In this document: positions 54,860 through 62,868 of the stretch, piece by piece
How positions within the stretch are numbered: the stretch's first letter is position 1
Layout: each line of letters starts with the position of its first letter
Assembly (NCBI GenBank): GCA_009694745.1
Contig: SHUF01000006.1
Span: forward strand, 33,536-97,535
Length of the DNA stretch: 64,000 nt
Source: Acidobacteriota bacterium
GTDB taxonomy: Bacteria > Acidobacteriota > Vicinamibacteria > Vicinamibacterales > SCN-69-37
Direction: 5' to 3'
Translations under genes and position numbers: made by a program
Notes under the pieces: model-generated
Database searches by the model: none
The model's input: only the letters and a program-made list of their open reading frames with translations
Told to the model about the DNA's origin: nothing

Positions 54860-56250
54860 AGGATGTACCGCGACAGGTCGTCGCTCTTCGCTATATCGGC
54901 AAGCATGCGGTCCACATAGGCCGGATCGATCGTAATCGATTGGCCGTCCAATTCGGGCGCATGAAATGACACATCGTCGAGCAATCGTTCGAGCACGGTG
55001 TGCAGGCGGCGCGCGCCAATATTCTCCGTGCGGTCATTCACAAGGGTGGCCAGTTCGGCCACGCGCGCGATGGCCTCGGGGGTGAACTCCAGCCGAAGCC
55101 CCTCGGTCAACATCAGCGCGATGTATTGCTTGATGAGCGCGTTACGCGGCTCGGTCAGGATGCGGATAAACTCGTCGCGGCCCAGTGCCTCAAGCTCCAC
55201 GCGAATGGGGAACCGGCCCTGCAGTTCGGGAATCAGGTCGGACGGCTTGGACACGTGAAACGCGCCGGCGGCGATGAACAGGATGTGATCGGTCTTGACC
55301 ATGCCGTGTTTCGTGCTGACTGTGGTGCCCTCGACAATCGGCAAGATATCGCGTTGCACGCCTTCGCGGCTGATGTCCGGACCATGACCGCCGTCCTTGC
55401 CGGCGATCTTGTCGATCTCATCCAGGAAGATGATGCCCGAGTTTTCCACGCGCTCGATGGCCGCGCGCGCAACACCATCCATGTCAATCAGCTTCTGGGT
55501 CTCTTCCTGCACCAGATGCTCGCGCGCTTCGGACACCGGCAGCAGGCGTCGGCGGGTCTTGCCCTGAAACAGCCCCGGCATCATGTCGCGCAGGTTGACG
55601 CCAATCTCCTCAACGGATGATCCCGAGACCACTTCGAACGACGGCATTGCGGCGCGTTGCGCGACATCGACCTCGACCATCTTGCCGTCAAGTTTGCCCG
55701 CGCGCAGTTGCTCGCGCAGCTTTTCGCGCGTGGACACCACCTGGTCGCGCGCCAGTTGTTCTTCATGCGACCCGGCGCCGAATCCGGGGCCCGTTGGCGA
55801 CGGCGGCAGGAGCAGGTCCAGCACGCGCTCTTCGGCCGCCTGCGCCGCGCGGCTGCGCACCTCCGCCTCGCGTTCCTCGCGCACCAGCTTGACGCCGATC
55901 TCCACTAGGTCGCGGATCATCGACTCCACGTCGCGTCCCACGTAGCCGACCTCGGTAAACTTCGAGGCCTCGATCTTCAAAAACGGCGAGTGCGCCAGCT
56001 TGGCCAACCGCCGTGCAATCTCTGTTTTGCCGACGCCGGTGGGCCCGATCATCAGGATGTTTTTCGGCGCGACGTCCTCGGCCATTTCGGCGGGAAGACG
56101 TTGGCGCCGGTGACGGTTGCGCAGGGCGATGGCCACCGCGCGTTTCGCCTTGGCCTGCCCGACAACGTACTTGTCGAGTTCGGCGACGATCTCACGCGGT
56201 GTCATGGCACCGCCGGCCAGCACGGGTGCAGGTAAGGCGACAGTGGGCAT
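54856..56250 (-). CDS. hslU: ATP-dependent protease ATPase subunit HslU
   Basis: 464 residues, AAA+ unfoldase that feeds Hsl[32 protein letters not shown], Walker [39 protein letters not shown], an intermediate I-domain with the Glu/Arg-rich segment, Walker [43 protein letters not shown] (sensor region), and the C-terminal SRYIL that docks into HslV. A GGAAG site precedes ATG 56250, so the 15-residue N-terminal extension (MPTVALPAP...) is probably real. Adjacent to hslV with zero spacing. Confidence 0.96.
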   Translation of the reverse strand: MPTVALPAPVLAGGAMTPREIVAELDKYVVGQAKAKRAVAIALRNRHRRQRLPAEMAEDVAPKNILMIGPTGVGKTEIARRLAKLAHSPFLKIEASKFTEVGYVGRDVESMIRDLVEIGVKLVREEREAEVRSRAAQAAEERVLDLLLPPSPTGPGFGAGSHEEQLARDQVVSTREKLREQLRAGKLDGKMVEVDVAQRAAMPSFEVVSGSSVEEIGVNLRDMMPGLFQGKTRRRLLPVSEAREHLVQEETQKLIDMDGVARAAIERVENSGIIFLDEIDKIAGKDGGHGPDISREGVQRDILPIVEGTTVSTKHGMVKTDHILFIAAGAFHVSKPSDLIPELQGRFPIRVELEALGRDEFIRILTEPRNALIKQYIALMLTEGLRLEFTPEAIARVAELATLVNDRTENIGARRLHTVLERLLDDVSFHAPELDGQSITIDPAYVDRMLADIAKSDDLSRYIL

Positions 56251-56784
56251 TCAGAGTTCTTCCAGCGTCAGCGACGTATTGGTGTAGATGCAGAGGTCGG
56301 CCGCGATTGCCATGGCGTGTTCGACAATTGCCCGCGGCGGCAGCGGCGTGTGCGCGACCAGCGCCCGCGCGGCGGCCATGGCAAACGCGCCACCCGACCC
56401 AATGCCCATGATGCCGTCGTCGGGTTCGATGAGATCACCGGTGCCCGACAGGAGGTACATCGCGGCAGGGTCGGCCACGAGCAGCATCGCCTCGAGGCGA
56501 CGCATGGCACGATCCGTGCGCCATTCGCGGGCCAGTTCGACCGACGCGCGCTCAAGGTTGCCGCGGTGGGCCTCGAGCTTGCTCTCAAAGCGCGAGAACA
56601 ACGCGAACCCATCCGACGCCGTGCCGGCGAACCCGGCCAGGACCCGGTTTTCGTACAACCGGCGGACCTTCCGGGCGCGATGTTTAACGACGGTTTGGCC
56701 CAACGTGACCTGGCCGTCGGACGCCATCACGACTTTTCCGTGGTGTCGGACGGCGAGCACTGTGGTGGCGTGGGTCTCAGGCAT
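56251..56784 (-). CDS. hslV: ATP-dependent protease peptidase subunit HslV
   Basis: 177 residues, proteasome-beta-like peptidase forming the double ring capped by HslU. MPETHATTVLAVRHHGKVVMAS: the catalytic N-terminal Thr would be exposed after removal of a short propeptide (MPETHA). Then DGQVTLGQTVVKHRARKVRRL, LAGFAGTASDGFALFSRFESKLE and GIMGIGSGGAFAMAAARALV, all typical. The usual AGDGQ is ASDGQ here. ATG 56784 chosen by propeptide length (E. coli protein 176 residues); an in-frame ATG at 56808 is possible. First gene of the twelve-gene minus-strand run. Confidence 0.94.
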   Translation of the reverse strand: MPETHATTVLAVRHHGKVVMASDGQVTLGQTVVKHRARKVRRLYENRVLAGFAGTASDGFALFSRFESKLEAHRGNLERASVELAREWRTDRAMRRLEAMLLVADPAAMYLLSGTGDLIEPDDGIMGIGSGGAFAMAAARALVAHTPLPPRAIVEHAMAIAADLCIYTNTSLTLEEL

Positions 56785-56977
56785 AGGAAAACAGGCCGGA
56801 ACTGGCATCGTAAGGCCGTCCGCCGCAGAGGGCAAGGCCGGCCAGTGATGAGGACACTCGCCCCATCCACCACCCACTTTGTCACAGTATTCGGGCTGGG
56901 TTTGATGGCAGTATTGTTGCAGAGTCACGGACTGAAACCGCGCTGTCGGGTCATCTCGGTTGAAGGAGTGCATGGAC

Positions 56978-57961
56978 ATGGACAGAAGTCCTCGCTTGTT
57001 GGTCGCCGCCGCTCTGGCACTGGCACTGGCCGCGCCGGCCGTCGCCGTGGCTCAGGCCATCCCCCGTCCGGCCCCTGGATCGGGTTCGTCGGGATCCTCG
57101 GGTTCGACAGGATCTGAAGCTCCACCCGCGTTGCCAATGCGCGAAGTTTCGATGCCGGCCCGTGAGGTGGAGCCGCCGCGCGCGCAGACTGAGGCCGGGT
57201 CGCGCACACCCACTTCCTCGGGGACGTCGTCCGGGTCGGCGTCGTCGCGGAGCGGCGGCGGATCGGGCAGCTCGCCGTCAGGCAGCTCGGGTTCGGCGTC
57301 GTCTCGTGTGTCGTCAGGATCGTCAGGGTCCACAAGTTCGTCCGTGAGCCGCGGCGGAGCCACCGGATCGGCGTCCAGTCGAACGTCAGGTTCGCGTTCG
57401 CGCGGGTCGCAGCAGATGGTCGGCACCGCCGCAGACCGGCCTGCGCGCCAATACGGCGGCGGCGCCGTTGACTACAACTACTACTCCGGCTACAACCCGT
57501 TCAGCCCGTGGGGCCGCTGGTACCCCTGGTACAACGGTGGCTTCGGATACGTGTCGTATGACCCGTGGCGCTACGGGAGTTCCCGTTATTCGTTGTGGCG
57601 ATACGGCTCCTGGTACAGCCCCTACGACCCGTACTGCTACGGCGGCGGATACTGGCCGTGTGATTCGTACGCGCTCGGCGCTGGCGGCGGTGGCGGCCGT
57701 TCAAACGACGAATCTTCTTCGGAGCCAACGGGTTCGGTCCGACTCCGAGTGTCTCCGGCTCACGCGAAGGTCTTCGTGGACGGCACACTCGTCGGCGTCT
57801 TGGACGATTTTGACGGCCTGGGCGGACACCTGAAACTCACGCTTGGGACGCACCTGGTGGAAATCAAGGCCGACGGGTACGAGACGTTTGTGCCGGTGCT
57901 TTCCATTGTTGAAGGCAAAACCACCACGGTGCGAGGGTCGTTGAAGAAGGCCGTCAAGTAG
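56978..57961 (+). CDS. Secreted PEGA-domain protein with Ser/Gly-rich linker and aromatic-rich segment
   Basis: 327 residues: signal peptide 1-26; residues ~35-150 a Ser/Gly/Arg low-complexity linker (SSGTSSGSASSRSGGG type); ~170-235 a Tyr/Trp/Gly-rich segment (YNYYSGYNPFSPWGRWYP, YGSSRYSLWRYGSWYSPYD) with one Cys pair; ~255-327 a PEGA domain (VRLRVSPAHAKVFVDGTLVG, HLKLTLGTHLVEIKADGYETFV). PEGA modules are extracellular beta-sandwiches. The long linker and aromatic patch suggest surface display or carbohydrate/peptidoglycan contact. An AAGGAG site spaced 9 bases favours ATG 56978 over 56972 or TTG 56960. Confidence 0.88.
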   Translation: MDRSPRLLVAAALALALAAPAVAVAQAIPRPAPGSGSSGSSGSTGSEAPPALPMREVSMPAREVEPPRAQTEAGSRTPTSSGTSSGSASSRSGGGSGSSPSGSSGSASSRVSSGSSGSTSSSVSRGGATGSASSRTSGSRSRGSQQMVGTAADRPARQYGGGAVDYNYYSGYNPFSPWGRWYPWYNGGFGYVSYDPWRYGSSRYSLWRYGSWYSPYDPYCYGGGYWPCDSYALGAGGGGGRSNDESSSEPTGSVRLRVSPAHAKVFVDGTLVGVLDDFDGLGGHLKLTLGTHLVEIKADGYETFVPVLSIVEGKTTTVRGSLKKAVK

Positions 57962-57963
57962 GC

Positions 57964-58365
57964 GTGCACGCCGGACGCGCGCTGTCGGTCGTCGCGGGCA
58001 TTTCGCTGGTCTACGATCTCGCAATCGGACTGGCGCTTCTCGCGGCGACCGACCGCTTCGCATCCCTCTTCGGCGTGGTGGTTCCCGAACCGCGCACCTT
58101 CGTCACACTTCTGGGTGTGTTTCTTGTGTGCGTTGGGCTGGGCTATCTGCAGCCCATGCGAGACCCGGCTCGCCACCGCGCGTATATGTGGATTTTTGGA
58201 GTGCTCCTCAAGACTGCGGGCGCGGCGGTCTTCATCGGCTACTACATCGCCGGCGATGCGCCTTCGTCCTACCTGCTCTTCGCTGCTACGGACGGCTCGC
58301 TTGCGCTGGCAACACTTGCCGCGATCGGGTTACCGATTCACCTTGCGCGCAAAGGCGAGGTATAG
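57964..58365 (+). CDS. Small four-helix membrane protein of unknown function
   Basis: 133 residues with about four hydrophobic segments (ALSVVAGISLVYDLAIGLALL, FVTLLGVFLVCVGLGYL, MWIFGVLLKTAGAAVFIGYY, SLALATLAAIGLPIHLA). Size and helix layout resemble small DoxX/DUF-type membrane proteins, but I see no diagnostic motif. GTG start two bases after the PEGA gene stop, so the two are co-transcribed. Its last 36 bases overlap the convergent permease gene. Confidence 0.75.
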   Translation: MHAGRALSVVAGISLVYDLAIGLALLAATDRFASLFGVVVPEPRTFVTLLGVFLVCVGLGYLQPMRDPARHRAYMWIFGVLLKTAGAAVFIGYYIAGDAPSSYLLFAATDGSLALATLAAIGLPIHLARKGEV

Positions 58366-59697
58366 CGGCACTCCCGCACCCATGATGATGAGGCCGTAGA
58401 GCGTCTGGCTGGGTTCGGTCCAGAGGCGGTGCAGGATCATGGCCGCTGAGGCGGCGACAAACAGTCCAGGCGCGAACGGATACCCCCAGGCACGGAATGG
58501 GCGAGCAGCGTCAGGCTCGCGCCTGCGCAGCACAAACAGCGCCGCGACGGCGATGCCCGAGAACAGCACGATGGCGAAGCCGGTGTAGTTCACCAATCCC
58601 GACAGGGTCGATGAGAGCACGAGCACGGCGCTCCACGCGGCCTGGGCCCAGATGGCCCGAGCCGGTGTGCGGTACTTGGGATGGACCTGCGCGACGGATG
58701 GCAGGAAGGCGCCGTCGCGCGCCATCGCGAAGTACACGCGCGGACCAGCCAGCACCATCGCGCTGATGCTCGCGGCCACGCTCACGATGGTGAAGATGGC
58801 GATGACGTTGCCGGCGACGAAACCAAAGAGCCGCTCAGCAACCGTGTCGGTGAGCCGGCCGTCGGCGACCACCGCGAGATCGGCCAGCGGCATCGCATAG
58901 AGATAGAGCACATTCAGCGCCACATAGATCGCCACCACCGCCGCGGTGCCGAGTCCGAGCGCAATTGGCACGTTGCGCCCCGGGTCACGAATTTCTTCGG
59001 CGACGTACGCCGCGGCATTCCACCCCGAGTAACTGAACATCACCGGGATCAACGCCAGCAGCCAGTCTGTGGCGGGCGCCGCAACTGCGTGGCTCGAGGT
59101 CACGTTGCCCCACGAGCCCGAGCCCAGGGCCAACCCCAGAGCCAGGAAGATCAGGATGCCCGAGACCTTGAGGCCGGCAAGAACATTGTGGACCAGCCGG
59201 CCCGGCCCGAGGCCGCGCATATGAATGAACGACAAGAGCGCGATGGCGGCGAGCGCGACGAGCGTCTGTCTTGTGACCACCAGGGGAACGAACGGCAAGG
59301 GCAATTGCAGGATCGGTGTGCGGTCGGCCGCCGCAGGCACGAACCGGCCAATGGCATCGGCCAGAAACAGTGCGGAGGCCGCGATGGCACCAGAGAACCC
59401 GGCCACAAACGACGTCCACCCGGTGAGAAACGCGGCGAGGGGCCCGAACGCCTCGCGAAGGTAGACATATTCGCCACCCGATCTGGGGCGGAGCGCCGCC
59501 AATTCGGCGTAGGCCATGGCGCCGGCAAATGCGAGGACCCCGCCGAGCACCCACACACCGAGCATGCCGGCGGCGACGGGCACAAGCGCCGCGACGATGA
59601 CCGGCACGTAGAAGATGCCGCCGCCGATGACGTTCGACAGGATGATGGCCGCCGCGTCGAGCGGCCCGAGGCGGCGTTCGAGCGACGGAGGCGTCAC
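58330..59697 (-). CDS. APC-superfamily amino acid permease
   Basis: 455 residues, 12 membrane helices. The family hallmark IILSNVIGGGIFYVPVIV (helix 1 unwound Gly-rich segment) is followed by AELAALRPRSGGEYVYLREAFG (helix 2-3), FSYSGWNAAAYVAEEIRDPGRNVPIALG (helix 6 region), VYFAMARDGAFLPSVAQVHPKYRTPARA (helix 8 region). Such transporters move amino acids or polyamines with H+ or by exchange. ATGA overlap with the upstream lipoprotein gene. Last gene of the ECF-sigma operon, so it may be under the sigma factor's control. Confidence 0.92.
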   Translation of the reverse strand: MTPPSLERRLGPLDAAAIILSNVIGGGIFYVPVIVAALVPVAAGMLGVWVLGGVLAFAGAMAYAELAALRPRSGGEYVYLREAFGPLAAFLTGWTSFVAGFSGAIAASALFLADAIGRFVPAAADRTPILQLPLPFVPLVVTRQTLVALAAIALLSFIHMRGLGPGRLVHNVLAGLKVSGILIFLALGLALGSGSWGNVTSSHAVAAPATDWLLALIPVMFSYSGWNAAAYVAEEIRDPGRNVPIALGLGTAAVVAIYVALNVLYLYAMPLADLAVVADGRLTDTVAERLFGFVAGNVIAIFTIVSVAASISAMVLAGPRVYFAMARDGAFLPSVAQVHPKYRTPARAIWAQAAWSAVLVLSSTLSGLVNYTGFAIVLFSGIAVAALFVLRRREPDAARPFRAWGYPFAPGLFVAASAAMILHRLWTEPSQTLYGLIIMGAGVPLYLAFARKVNR

Positions 59698-60194
59698 TTT
59701 GTGGACGCGCTCAACAGGAGCTTTCGATCGATCTTGTATTCGCCGGCCGGCATGATCCGGCCGCCCCGCTTGACGAAGAGTTTCGCCACGATGTCGAGAA
59801 AGGCCCCGTGACCAAACAGCTCGGCCCGCGCCCCGGCAGTGGTGTAGCCGACGCTGGCGCGCAGCACCACGGGTTCGGAACTGGCGCCGGGCGCCAGCGC
59901 GTCGCCGCCAATGACCTTGACGACCATTTCGTCCATTTCGGCGTCTTTGCCGGCCTGCCAGAACAAGGCCACCATGTCCACAGACGACAGGGGCGTGTCT
60001 GCGCCGTTGCGGACCGTGAACGTCAGGCTGGGAACAAGCTTGTTGAGCCCTTCAGGCGTCAGGCCGGCGTCATAGTAGCCGGACGACACGTCCGCGATCT
60101 GGACAGCGGTTTTCAGATCGACCTCGCTGCAACTGGACGTAGCAACAAGCGCCGCACACAGGGTCGCGCGCACGAGCAGTAGTCGGTGGGTCAT
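59694..60194 (-). CDS. Putative lipoprotein of unknown function
   Basis: 166 residues. Signal sequence with a lipobox-like ATSSCSE (Cys near 22), then a domain of mixed beta character: SLTFTVRNGADTPLSSVDMVALFW, then GGDALAPGASSEPVVLRASVGY. The fold type looks like a small beta-sandwich with a charged tail IDRKLLLSASTK. I do not recognise the family. ATG 60194 preferred over a TTG at 60215 because the lipoprotein signal starts there. ATGA overlap with the downstream permease; follows a secreted protein of the same operon. Confidence 0.75.
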   Translation of the reverse strand: MTHRLLLVRATLCAALVATSSCSEVDLKTAVQIADVSSGYYDAGLTPEGLNKLVPSLTFTVRNGADTPLSSVDMVALFWQAGKDAEMDEMVVKVIGGDALAPGASSEPVVLRASVGYTTAGARAELFGHGAFLDIVAKLFVKRGGRIMPAGEYKIDRKLLLSASTK

Positions 60195-60211
60195 CGCCCG
60201 CCGATTGTAGA

Positions 60212-60949
60212 TCAAAATTGCGTTTCAACGACCCGCTTCCGGGCCTCCTCGCGCGTGATTTTTCCGCTGTAGAACAACGCCAGGTCGGAACCTTTGATTT
60301 TCAGGATCAGCGCGCGGGAGGCGTCGTACAGACTGGTCGGAATCGGATCTTCTTCGCCTCGTGCCACCACCGAGAGCGACTCATTCTCGGGGATTTCCAG
60401 TGACTTCGAATAGTCAAGAATGGCGTCAATCAGTTTGCTCTTGATGACGTCGCGATAGAACTGGTTCGGATCAGCCAGGAAGGGATCGACGACGACTGAG
60501 GACCGCACCATCGGGTCATCCACCACCACTCCAGTCGCGCGCGTCGTGCCGGCTCCGGTGTTCCGCACCGGCTGGTTCGAGGCCTGTGGTGTCCCGGTCG
60601 GCCTGGGAAACTGGTTCAACAGCACCGCGCTCTCTCGAATCTCGGGGATCTCCACGTCGAACACGACGCCGTACTGCTCCAGGGGAAATCCGCGCGCCTT
60701 TCCACGGCCAAAAAAGAGCATGCCGATGGGCATCACGCCCTGCGCACGCGTGGCCACTTCCTGCGCCACTTCCTGGGCGCCCTGGCGCACGGCGTTTTCA
60801 AGCACGGTCTCCATCAACTGGAACTGGAATCGGCGCTGCTGCAGCTGCACCTCGGGCGACACGTTGGGGACAGGCCGCACCTGCCCCGCAGCCACCTGAC
60901 CTGAGGCCAACACCACCGCGATCACGAGCGAATGCACTCGATTCATCAC
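60212..60949 (-). CDS. Secreted hypothetical protein in the sigma-factor operon
   Basis: 245 residues. Signal peptide 1-22 (MMNRVHSLVIAVVLASGQVAAG) and a mature region with a helical start (QLQQRRFQFQLMETVLENAV), a beta-rich middle (GVVFDVEIPEIRE) and a C-terminal YRDVIKSKLIDAILDYSKSLEI, ALILKIKGSDLALFYSGKITREEARKRVVE. No family recognised. ATGA overlap with the anti-sigma gene. Its place directly after the anti-sigma suggests a role in signal relay or sensing across the envelope. Confidence 0.8.
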   Translation of the reverse strand: MMNRVHSLVIAVVLASGQVAAGQVRPVPNVSPEVQLQQRRFQFQLMETVLENAVRQGAQEVAQEVATRAQGVMPIGMLFFGRGKARGFPLEQYGVVFDVEIPEIRESAVLLNQFPRPTGTPQASNQPVRNTGAGTTRATGVVVDDPMVRSSVVVDPFLADPNQFYRDVIKSKLIDAILDYSKSLEIPENESLSVVARGEEDPIPTSLYDASRALILKIKGSDLALFYSGKITREEARKRVVETQF

Positions 60950-61650
60950 TGCACCTTCATCTGCTGTTGCACCAACTGGCTCAAGACGGCCTGCAGCTGG
61001 TCGACCTGGGCCTTCAGCACGGTCAGCGTCTGGCCGTCTGCGCGCCGTTGCCGTTCTGCGTCCCGCCCCACTTCGTAGAGATACGCCCGCACCCAGCTCA
61101 CCTGCCGCTCTTCGCTCGCGCCCACCAATTCTGTGGCGCGGGCCAACAGCCGCTTCTCGGCGGCCGGGTCCAGACGAGTCGCCGAGACCGACGCGGGTAC
61201 CACGGCGACCGGTGGCTCAGAATTCACCTGGGCACTCGCCAGTTCGCGCCGCACCAGCGCGCCCACGGCCTCGGCATCAAGCCCGGGCGCCAGGGCCACC
61301 ACCGCGGGAGGCGTCCCAGCCGACGCCTGGAGCGCGCCGCGTGCGCCCAACGCGTACGCCGCAAACCCGCCGCCGGCACCCATCACGAACATCACACTCG
61401 CCGCCGCCGCCATAGCCCACGCCGGCACCTGCCGGAACCACGGCACCGCCGGGACCGGAGCAAACGGCGTCCACACTGACGGAGGGTTCGGCACCCCCCA
61501 CGCAAGCAGGTCGGTTCGAACGCTGCGCAACGCGCGCAGCTCGTCGCCGCAGTCGTCGCAGGATTCCAAATGTTGTTCCATGTCGCGGCGACTCGCGTCG
61601 GTCGCCTCGTCGTAGAGGTAATCCAACACACGTTCACGCTGATCACACAT
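60946..61650 (-). CDS. Anti-sigma factor with zinc-finger (zf-HC2) domain
   Basis: 234 residues. N-terminal zf-HC2 with EQHLESCDDCG (HxxxCxxC, near residue 26), a membrane helix near 80-105 (WAMAAAASVMFVMGAGGGFAAYALG) and a periplasmic C-terminal region ending in a helical coiled segment (QTLTVLKAQVDQLQAVLSQLVQQQMKVQ). Binds and holds the neighbouring ECF sigma factor until an envelope signal arrives. A GAGGA site precedes ATG 61650; upstream in-frame starts overlap the sigma gene. 17 bases separate it from the sigma stop. Confidence 0.9.
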   Translation of the reverse strand: MCDQRERVLDYLYDEATDASRRDMEQHLESCDDCGDELRALRSVRTDLLAWGVPNPPSVWTPFAPVPAVPWFRQVPAWAMAAAASVMFVMGAGGGFAAYALGARGALQASAGTPPAVVALAPGLDAEAVGALVRRELASAQVNSEPPVAVVPASVSATRLDPAAEKRLLARATELVGASEERQVSWVRAYLYEVGRDAERQRRADGQTLTVLKAQVDQLQAVLSQLVQQQMKVQ

Positions 61651-61667
61651 AGATCTATTCCTCAACT

Positions 61668-62276
61668 TCACAACAGTGTTCGTTCCCATATCGCGCGCCG
61701 CATCCGGGTGGCCTCGGCTTGTTGCCGCTCCAACCGCCGCCGCAACACAGACAACCCCTGATACAGGCGAGTCTTGACGGTGCTCAGGGGACAATCGAGC
61801 ATCTCGGCAATCTCCTGAAACGTCAGGCCGTGATACTCCTTCAGCATGATGGCCGTGCGCTGCTCTTCAGGCAGGTCGGCCATCGCCAATTGCACCGCCG
61901 CCGACATCTCACGGCGGGCCACCAAATCCTCCACCGACTCGGCCGGCGCGGCCTGCTGGTCGGCCAGGTCAAGGGGGTCAACCCCCTCCGGGACCTGCGC
62001 GACGGGCGCCCGCCGTTCCTTGCGCATCCAGTCGCGGCAGAGATTGAGGGTGATTCGATACAGCCACGACGAGAACTTGGCCTCGCCCTTGAACTCCTTC
62101 AGCCCGCGATAGGCCCGCAGGAACGCGTCCTGCACCACATCCCGCGCCTCTTCTTCCCGCCGGAGGGTGCGGTAGGCCAGCGCATAGATCGGCCGTTCCC
62201 AGCGCGTGACCAGCTGGGCGAATGCGTCCTGGTCTCCGGCTGTCGCCCGTGCGACCAATTCTTCATCTGACGTCAT
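61668..62276 (-). CDS. ECF-type RNA polymerase sigma factor (sigma-70 group 4)
   Basis: 202 residues. Region 2: FAQLVTRWERPIYALAYRTLRREEEARDVVQDAFLRAYRGL with the -10-recognition DVVQDAFLRAYR; region 4: DLPEEQRTAIMLKEYHGLTFQEIAEMLDCPLSTVKTRLYQGLSVLR, the helix-turn-helix that reads -35. No region 3, as in ECF sigmas. A Pro/Ala-rich linker joins the regions. It drives its own operon with an anti-sigma, a secreted protein, a lipoprotein and a permease. ATG 62276 is preferred over 62294 by family length; no clear ribosome site. Confidence 0.93.
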   Translation of the reverse strand: MTSDEELVARATAGDQDAFAQLVTRWERPIYALAYRTLRREEEARDVVQDAFLRAYRGLKEFKGEAKFSSWLYRITLNLCRDWMRKERRAPVAQVPEGVDPLDLADQQAAPAESVEDLVARREMSAAVQLAMADLPEEQRTAIMLKEYHGLTFQEIAEMLDCPLSTVKTRLYQGLSVLRRRLERQQAEATRMRRAIWERTLL

Positions 62277-62339
62277 CGTGCCGCACTTGCCCATTCTGAC
62301 GACCCGAGGGGGCGAAGAGTCTGTACGGGGGGAACAGGC

Positions 62340-62804
62340 GTGCCCAGTATGCCACCTCCGCGAGCCACGTCCGATGCACCTGGAAGGCTCAGTGATTGTG
62401 GCTGTCCACCCCCGCCGCGCACGCCGTCGTCACGCGGCTGGCAGCGTGACAGTCAGGCGAACGGGTCGGAGGCGCATGCGCCGGTGGTGCGGGTGTTGCT
62501 CAACGCGACCGCCGCCGGCGCGCTGCAAAATGGGCGATTCCCGCAAGGCGGCAGTTTCCCGAATGGCGCCATCGTGTTCAAGGAAGTGCGGCCGTCAGCG
62601 ACCGGGGCACCAACCCTGTACGTCGTGATGGTCAAGGACCGCGACAACGCACGGGCCGGAAACGGATGGTTGTGGGCCGAGTACACACCTTCCGGAACAA
62701 CCGTGTTTTCGGTCGATCGCCGGGGAAGCGCGTGCATCAGCTGTCACCAGCGCGACGGCGGGACCGTGCGCGACCTGGTTCGGACATTCGAACGCCAACG
62801 ATAG
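62340..62804 (+). CDS. Cytochrome P460-like haem protein, N-terminus doubtful
   Basis: 154 residues in this frame. The C-terminal ~110 residues are of the P460-type: VVRVLLNATAAGALQNGRF, GAIVFKEVRPSATG, YVVMVKDRDNARAGNGWLWAEY, FSVDRRGSACISCH with the haem-binding CxxCH, and RDLVRTFERQ. Relatives bind c-type haem and are exported. A GGGGGGAA site precedes the GTG at 62340, but the first ~45 residues lack a signal peptide and read like non-coding sequence (Pro/Arg-rich), and no other frame supplies one. Either the signal peptide was lost, or an indel separates it. Divergent from the sigma operon. Confidence 0.65.
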   Translation: MPSMPPPRATSDAPGRLSDCGCPPPPRTPSSRGWQRDSQANGSEAHAPVVRVLLNATAAGALQNGRFPQGGSFPNGAIVFKEVRPSATGAPTLYVVMVKDRDNARAGNGWLWAEYTPSGTTVFSVDRRGSACISCHQRDGGTVRDLVRTFERQR

Positions 62805-62826
62805 CTGCGACGTCCTGACGAAACGC

Positions 62827-62856
62827 TTTACAGAACGCTGACCCGGCCGGTAACAT
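62827..62856 (+). promoter_or_regulatory. Candidate promoter of the cyclic-nucleotide-binding gene
   Basis: TTTACA at 62827-62832 and TAACAT at 62851-62856 are separated by 18 bases (5 of 6 and 4 of 6 to consensus). The first T of the -10 coincides with an in-frame stop codon, so the gene must start after it. Expected transcription start near 62863, close to the candidate start codon. Confidence 0.4.
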
Positions 62857-62868
62857 CCCGCCATCTCC

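Noticed and set aside
57070..57420. Possible repeat array or CRISPR in the Ser/Gly-coding region
   Set aside because: The repetition follows TCG/GGA codons of a low-complexity linker in frame; no fixed-length repeats or spacers.
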